DNA from: Hymenobacter puniceus
GTDB lineage: Bacteria; Bacteroidota; Bacteroidia; Cytophagales; Hymenobacteraceae
DNA: 64,000 bases
Assembly (NCBI RefSeq): GCF_014333525.1
Contig: NZ_JACSCX010000006.1
Span: forward strand, 62,001 to 126,000
Reading direction: 5' to 3'
Within the stretch, counting starts at the first letter, position 1; each line of letters starts with the position of its first letter. A program made the translations under genes and the position numbers. This document shows positions 60,042-64,000 of the stretch, piece after piece. The notes under the pieces were generated by a model, which made no database searches, was not told the origin of the DNA, and saw nothing but the letters and a program-made list of their open reading frames with translations.

Positions 60042-60980
60042 ATGCTCTTTCTGCTTCTGATGCTGCTCGAACTGCTTGCTGAACCCGATGCCACCCGCCA
60101 GAAGATCCGGCTGCTGCTCCTGCGCGACGACCTCGCGCACCCGGAGCTGCCCGGCAACAAGTGGCGCAAGCTGAAGTACAATCTACAGGAAGCCGACCGC
60201 CATGGCCACGATACACTGCTGACTTTCGGCGGGGCCTTTTCCAACCACATTGCCGCCGTAGCCGCCGCCGGGCGCCTCACCGGCCTGCGCACCATCGGCC
60301 TGATTCGGGGTGAGGAAACCACCCTGCTTAACCCCACGCTTGCCCGCGCGGCTGCCGATGGCATGACGTTGCGCTACCTCAGCCGCGAAGCCTACCGCCG
60401 CAAAGCCGAGCCTGAATTTCTGGAGGACCTGCTCCGGGAAACCGGTCCGGCCTACGTGGTGCCGGAGGGCGGCTCCAATGCGCTGGCGCTGCCCGGCTGC
60501 GCCGAGCTGGTCACGGAGCTACAGGCACAAACCGACTTCGATTACCTGTGCGTGGCGTGCGGTACGGGCGGCACACTGGCCGGCTTGCTCACAGGCCTGG
60601 CGCCACACCAGCAAGCAGTAGGCATGGCGGCCCTGAAAAACGGCGGCTTTCTGCGCAACGATGTAGATGCCCTCACGCAAGCCGCCACCGGCCGCAACTT
60701 TCCCAACTACGACCTGCGCACTGAGTATCATCTAGGAGGCTACGCACGGTTTTCGCCGGAGCTGCTGCACTTTATCCGGGAGTTTGAGGCCCGCCACGGT
60801 GTGCTGCTGGACCCCATTTACACCGGCAAGCTGCTGTTCGGCATCTTCGATTTGCTGCGCCAGGGCTATTTCCGGCCGGGCAGCACGGTGGTGGCAGTGC
60901 ACACCGGCGGCCTGCAGGGCTGGGCAGGCTTCCGGCAGCGGTTCGGGCCCCGTAGTGCGTGGTGGCCGGCCGAACAATAG
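60042..60980 (+). CDS. ACC deaminase / D-cysteine desulfhydrase family PLP enzyme
   Basis: A 312-residue protein from ATG 60042 (ATG 60060 also possible). The PLP-Lys43 is in GNKWRKLKYNLQEA, the family's opening; TFGGAFSNHIAAVAAAGRLT and VVPEGGSNALALPGC follow, then CGTGGTLAGLLTGLAP for the phosphate loop. Members act on ACC, D-cysteine or related amino acids and yield 2-oxo acids and ammonia (or sulfide); the two activities cannot be separated by sequence here. TTG 60000 sits on the promoter and is out. The gene may help degrade D-cysteine. Confidence 0.88.
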   Translation: MLFLLLMLLELLAEPDATRQKIRLLLLRDDLAHPELPGNKWRKLKYNLQEADRHGHDTLLTFGGAFSNHIAAVAAAGRLTGLRTIGLIRGEETTLLNPTLARAAADGMTLRYLSREAYRRKAEPEFLEDLLRETGPAYVVPEGGSNALALPGCAELVTELQAQTDFDYLCVACGTGGTLAGLLTGLAPHQQAVGMAALKNGGFLRNDVDALTQAATGRNFPNYDLRTEYHLGGYARFSPELLHFIREFEARHGVLLDPIYTGKLLFGIFDLLRQGYFRPGSTVVAVHTGGLQGWAGFRQRFGPRSAWWPAEQ

Positions 60981-61050
60981 CCTAGCCAGGCGGCGCAATT
61001 TGCCGGTTTCGCGTATACGGCGGCTACTGCCCTCCTAACTTCTGCTTTGC

Positions 61051-61686
61051 ATGTCGCTGCCCCTCCTGATCCGCCGTTTGCTGCCGTTGTTGTTTCTGCT
61101 GGGGTTAGGCTGGTTTCTCTGGACAAAAGTCGGCTCCGTGCTCAGCGAGCTGGAAAATCCGCTCAACCCCACGCCCCGCGTTACGGTCACGCACAACACG
61201 GTGCTGCAGAAAGTGGAAAGCCTGGGCCGGCTGGAGTTGGTGCGCTACCAGTTCAAAGACGTAGTGGAGTACAAAAAAAGCACCTACCGCTTCCTGCCCG
61301 ACGCCAAAGTAGCCCTCATCGTGGCCGGCAACGCCATTGGCTGCCTGGATTTGCGCAAGGTGCGCGCCCAGGACGTGGTGTTCGAGGGCGACTCGGTGGT
61401 GCGGGTGGCGCTGCCCGCCGCCGAGCTGTGCACCTGGCAGGTAGACCACAGTCAGAGCCGCGTGTTCAGCGTGGAAAACGGCTTTTTCCAGGATGCCGAA
61501 TTGGTAGATGCTGGCTACAAATACGCCGAAACCAACGTGCGCCGCGCCGCCCTGCAGTCCGGTATTCTGGCTCAGACCGAGCAGAATGCCCAGCAAATCC
61601 TGCGCCCCATGCTCGAAACCATGACCGGCCGCCGCGTGGTGCTCACCAAGCAGATGCAAAACCCGCTCCGCCCGGCGCAGCGGTAG
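61051..61686 (+). CDS. DUF4230 membrane-anchored protein
   Basis: A 211-residue protein with an N-terminal membrane helix (RRLLPLLFLLGLGWFLWTKV, about residues 8-28) and a soluble domain of about 170 residues: VTHNTVLQKVESLGRLELVR and YQFKDVVEYKKST, then ALIVAGNAIGCLDLRKV, ending with an Arg/Gln-rich helix. This is the DUF4230 pattern. Function is unknown. It lies alone, 70 bases after the PLP enzyme, and its 3' end touches palindrome copy D, which separates it from recX. Confidence 0.85.
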   Translation: MSLPLLIRRLLPLLFLLGLGWFLWTKVGSVLSELENPLNPTPRVTVTHNTVLQKVESLGRLELVRYQFKDVVEYKKSTYRFLPDAKVALIVAGNAIGCLDLRKVRAQDVVFEGDSVVRVALPAAELCTWQVDHSQSRVFSVENGFFQDAELVDAGYKYAETNVRRAALQSGILAQTEQNAQQILRPMLETMTGRRVVLTKQMQNPLRPAQR

Positions 61687-61687
61687 C

Positions 61688-61852
61688 TGTCATTGCGAGC
61701 AGAGCGAAGCAATCCTTCCTCTCCGTGAGACGAGCAGCCCTAATCGAAAAGCCCCCGGCTGTAGGTTGCTAACCTAATGCCGGAGGGCTTCGCGCTTAGG
61801 GAGGTTTTCAGCTTGGCGGAGGAAGGATTGCTTCGCTCTGCTCGCAATGACA
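61688..61852. repeat. Long palindromic repeat, copy D (composite)
   Basis: Perfect 34-bp arms (61688-61721 and 61819-61852) with the family core tgtcattgcgagcagagcg. The 97-base centre holds further inverted segments (about 61738-61754 with 61784-61800, and an inner one around 61770), so the whole 165 bases can fold into one long branched hairpin. Between the convergent DUF4230 and recX genes. Confidence 0.95.
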
Positions 61853-61859
61853 CGCTGTT

Positions 61860-62372
61860 CTATTCGTCGTCGTCCTTTTCTTCTGGAGTTTTTCCTAGGT
61901 CATCGAGGGCCATTTTTATCAAATCCTGCTCGAAGCCTTTGGCCGTGAGGAAAAGCTGAATTTTCTGACGGCGCAGGCGCGGGTTGCGCTCCTTTTCCTG
62001 GCGGTCCTTTTTTTCCAGCACATCTACCAGGTTCTGGTAGTATTCGTCGCCGTCGATTTCCTTGAGGCCCGCTTTGATGCAGTAATCGGAAATACCCTTT
62101 TGCTTAAGCTCCTGCACAATGCGGCGGCGGCCCCACTTCTTGGTGCGGTAGTGGCCGCGCACGTAGGCCTTGGCAAAACGCTCCTCATCCAGCAGCTTTT
62201 CGCGGCTCAGGCGGATAATGATTTCGCCTGCCTCATCTTCATCGAGGCCGTACTCGCGCAGCTTGCTTTCCACCTCTTTCTGGGTGCGCTCCTGATAGGC
62301 GCAGAAGGCGGCAATCTTCTGCAGGGCTTCGGCGGGCGTATAGAATTTCTTTTTCTTCTCAAACGAGTTCAT
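61860..62372 (-). CDS. recX: Regulatory protein RecX
   Basis: A 170-residue protein from ATG 62372. It has the three-helix repeats of RecX: AAFCAYQERTQKEVESKLRE, EIIIRLSREKLLDEERFAKA and YVRGHYRTKKWGRRRIVQEL, then YYQNLVDVLEKK. RecX inhibits or modulates RecA filament formation. An in-frame ATG at 62402 adds 10 residues. The acidic tail EEKDDDE is unusual but short. No recA is near; RecX genes in Bacteroidota are usually apart from recA. It ends eight bases after palindrome copy D. Confidence 0.92.
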   Translation of the reverse strand: MNSFEKKKKFYTPAEALQKIAAFCAYQERTQKEVESKLREYGLDEDEAGEIIIRLSREKLLDEERFAKAYVRGHYRTKKWGRRRIVQELKQKGISDYCIKAGLKEIDGDEYYQNLVDVLEKKDRQEKERNPRLRRQKIQLFLTAKGFEQDLIKMALDDLGKTPEEKDDDE

Positions 62373-62529
62373 AGCGGAAAGCAACGGGCAAAACCAGCCC
62401 AACAGGCAGGCAACTTACGACACAGGGGCGGCTTGAATCGTTCGGCTACGCAGAAACAGATGTTCTGCTTTGAGGTTGAATCCCTGCTAACAATTCCAGC
62501 CCTCCGCTCTTTCGCCTTTACTTTGCTTC

Positions 62530-63414
62530 ATGCTTACCCCTGGTATTCGTTACATGCTGCTGAGTACGCTGGCGTTTGCGCTGCTCAATGTATGCGTGAA
62601 GCTGCTCGCCCACTTGCCGCCGCTGGAAATTATCTTTTTTCGCTCCACCCTTTCCCTGCTGTTCAGCTACGTAGCGCTACGGCAAGCCAGTGTACGGCCC
62701 TGGGGCCAGCCGGGCAGCCGCTGGCATTTACTTTCGCGCGGCACCACGGGGGCACTGGCGCTGGTACTGTACTTCTACACACTCCAGACCATGCCGCTGG
62801 CTTCAGCGGTGACCATTCAATATCTGGCGCCCGTTTTCACGGCGGTGCTGGGCATTTTCATTGTCAAGGAAAATGTACGGCCCTGGCAATGGCTATTCTT
62901 TCTGGTATCGTTTGGGGGCGTGCTGCTGGTGAAAGGCGTGGACACGCGCATCACACCGCTGTATCTGGCCATGGGCGTGGCTTCGGCTGTATTCTCGGGC
63001 CTTTCCTACAATGCCATCCGGCGGATGGGCGGGCGTGAGCATCCGCTGGTGATTGTGCTGTACTCGCAGCTGGTAGTAGTGCCTTTCAGCGCTGTGTACT
63101 GCCTGCTGCACTGGACTATGCCTCTGGGCTGGCACGAGTGGGGGTTGCTGCTGCTGACGGGCATCTTCACGCAACTCTCGCAGGTGTACAAAACCAAAGC
63201 CTACCAGGCCGGTCCCCTGGCCAGCATCAGCAGCCTCGATTACCTGGGCGTACTGTACGCGTTGGGGCTGGGCTACACGTTTTTCGGCGAAACCTTCGGG
63301 CTTCCCTCCTACCTGGGTATGGCGCTGGTGCTGCTGGGTGTAGCCCTGAACACAGCCTACGCCTACCGTCAGGCGCGACGGCCAATGCCGGTGGTTGAGG
63401 AAGTGGCTGCGTAG
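62530..63414 (+). CDS. EamA-family DMT transporter
   Basis: A 294-residue protein with about ten membrane helices in two EamA halves: YMLLSTLAFALLNVCVKLLA at the start, TTGALALVLYFYTLQTMPLA and SAVTIQYLAPVFTAVLGIFI in the first half, and AVFSGLSYNAIRRMGG and ASISSLDYLGVLYALGLGYT in the second. Likely a metabolite or drug exporter; substrate unknown. It is distinct from the rarD-like gene at 55171 in sequence. The start ATG 62530 follows TTACTTTG, one base off the -7 motif. The gap before the next gene (63415-63543) has a short direct repeat of gtcgaaaa/agcc words. Confidence 0.88.
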   Translation: MLTPGIRYMLLSTLAFALLNVCVKLLAHLPPLEIIFFRSTLSLLFSYVALRQASVRPWGQPGSRWHLLSRGTTGALALVLYFYTLQTMPLASAVTIQYLAPVFTAVLGIFIVKENVRPWQWLFFLVSFGGVLLVKGVDTRITPLYLAMGVASAVFSGLSYNAIRRMGGREHPLVIVLYSQLVVVPFSAVYCLLHWTMPLGWHEWGLLLLTGIFTQLSQVYKTKAYQAGPLASISSLDYLGVLYALGLGYTFFGETFGLPSYLGMALVLLGVALNTAYAYRQARRPMPVVEEVAA

Positions 63415-63543
63415 TATCAGTTGCCGAGACCCTTAGTCGAAAATAGCCCTGGCTTGGTCGAAAACAGCCTTAGTTGCTGGCTGTATACAACCGTTGGGCT
63501 ACCTATTCTATCTATCTTGGCGTCGTCTATTTCAACCTGCTTT

Positions 63544-64000
63544 ATGCCGCGTATTTACCTGTTTCTGTTGCTCCTACTGCTTGCCGGCGCTACCCACGGC
63601 GGCGTAGTGCGGGGCCGCGTGGCTGATGCCGCTGGCGCCGGCCTGGCCTTTGCCAACGTGGCTGTGCGCACCACTACCACCAGTACTGCTACCAACGAGC
63701 AGGGCAGCTACCAGCTGCGCCTGCCCGCCGGCCAGTACGAGCTGGTGTTTCAGTACGTCGGCTACAAGCCGCGCATTGAAAGCATCCGTGTCGCCGGCGG
63801 CGACACGGCCCTTATCCTCAACGTGACGCTGGAGCCCGAAAGCTACAAGCTGCGCGAAGTAGTGGTGCGCGCCTCCGACCGCGACCCGGCCTACGCCATC
63901 ATCCAGCAGGCCCAACAGTGGCGGCGCTACCACCGCCGCGAGGTGGCCGCGTTCAAGGCCCGCACCTATATCAAGGCCCTGGCGCGGTTTGTGGAGGTGC
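63544..64000 (+). CDS. DUF5686/CarboxypepD_reg-like protein, N-terminal part
   Basis: Cut by the right edge; about 152 residues are seen. A signal peptide (PRIYLFLLLLLLAGATHGG) is followed by a CarboxypepD_reg-like domain (VVRGRVADAAGAGLAFANVA, TNEQGSYQLRLPAGQYELVF, VGYKPRIESIRVAGGD) and then LEPESYKLREVVVRASDRDP and AYAIIQQAQQWRRYHRREVA, the opening of the DUF5686 family of Bacteroidota outer-membrane proteins. In full-length members a large barrel follows. The right part is missing, so the total length is unknown. Confidence 0.85.
   Translation, partial: MPRIYLFLLLLLLAGATHGGVVRGRVADAAGAGLAFANVAVRTTTTSTATNEQGSYQLRLPAGQYELVFQYVGYKPRIESIRVAGGDTALILNVTLEPESYKLREVVVRASDRDPAYAIIQQAQQWRRYHRREVAAFKARTYIKALARFVEV

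Noticed and set aside
61688..61852. Insertion sequence
   Set aside because: The element is only 165 bases, has no open frame and shows no clear target duplication.
1..64000. tRNA, rRNA or riboswitch
   Set aside because: Intergenic gaps are short and explained by terminators, repeats or promoters; I found no cloverleaf or known riboswitch pattern by eye.

Overview
The window looks like chromosomal DNA of a GC-rich member of the Bacteroidota, most likely a Cytophagales bacterium close to Hymenobacter. Four observations support this. There is a PorG/DUF6089 gene next to uppS, bamA and two ompH genes, and a fused murF-alr. The TonB energising genes are exbB-exbD-exbD-tonB-tonB. Many genes follow a Bacteroidota-type promoter with the -7 motif TAnnTTTG, and ribosome-binding sites are mostly absent. 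I saw no rRNA, tRNA, CRISPR array, transposase or phage gene; almost everything is housekeeping or cell-envelope function. The assignment to genus is inference.

Layout. 0-5 kb: the N-terminal part of an acyl-CoA synthetase, an arginase-fold protein lacking two metal ligands, a small cytochrome-b5-like protein, murQ and a conserved unknown. 4-15 kb: a small lipoprotein, the GTPases der and era, hemH, a PRC-barrel protein, a pair of polytopic membrane proteins, a cysteine desulfurase, glmM and mazG. 15.5-23 kb: exbB-exbD-exbD-tonB, a second tonB, a small membrane protein, a PstS-like lipoprotein and a TPR protein, probably one envelope-energising module. 23-34 kb, minus strand: an RluA-type pseudouridine synthase, ompH-ompH-bamA-uppS-porG, a second DUF6089 barrel, nadK, an extra Omp85-like protein and a CBS protein; this is the outer-membrane biogenesis block. 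34-41 kb: an alpha/beta hydrolase, pabA/trpG, cvpA, a YqeY-like gene, pdxJ, then the selenouridine pair mnmH(selU)-VOC-selD. 41-50 kb: a TPR histidine kinase, a hydrolase, an RsmI-like methyltransferase, feoAB, a CarboxypepD_reg-like secreted protein and an OmpA lipoprotein. 49-64 kb: two tandem paralogous alpha/beta hydrolases, murF-alr, rarD, a YfhO-family membrane protein, a three-TM protein with a TonB-like C-terminus, an ACC-deaminase-like enzyme, a DUF4230 protein, recX, an EamA transporter and the start of a DUF5686/CarboxypepD_reg protein.

How the genes fit together. BamA, two Skp/OmpH chaperones, PorG, OmpA and the extra Omp85 protein build and stabilise the outer membrane. The ExbBD/TonB module energises import across it. 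GlmM, MurQ, MurF-Alr, UppS and MazG serve cell-wall synthesis and nucleotide housekeeping. FeoAB, HemH and the cysteine desulfurase handle iron, haem and sulfur. MnmH and SelD form a tRNA 2-selenouridine pathway.

The most unusual material is intergenic. Four copies of a family of long near-perfect palindromes lie at gene ends. One convergent gene pair is separated by 40-bp perfect inverted repeats that touch both stop codons and enclose a terminator. Several other gaps carry degenerate short-word repeats arranged as inverted pairs. Promoter positions also allow several start codons to be corrected, including GTG and TTG starts. I did not identify a clearly new defence or metabolic system. The best candidates for under-described biology are the TonB-like three-TM protein, the ExbBD-TonB2-PstS-TPR module, the degenerate ureohydrolase and the cysteine-rich ferrochelatase.
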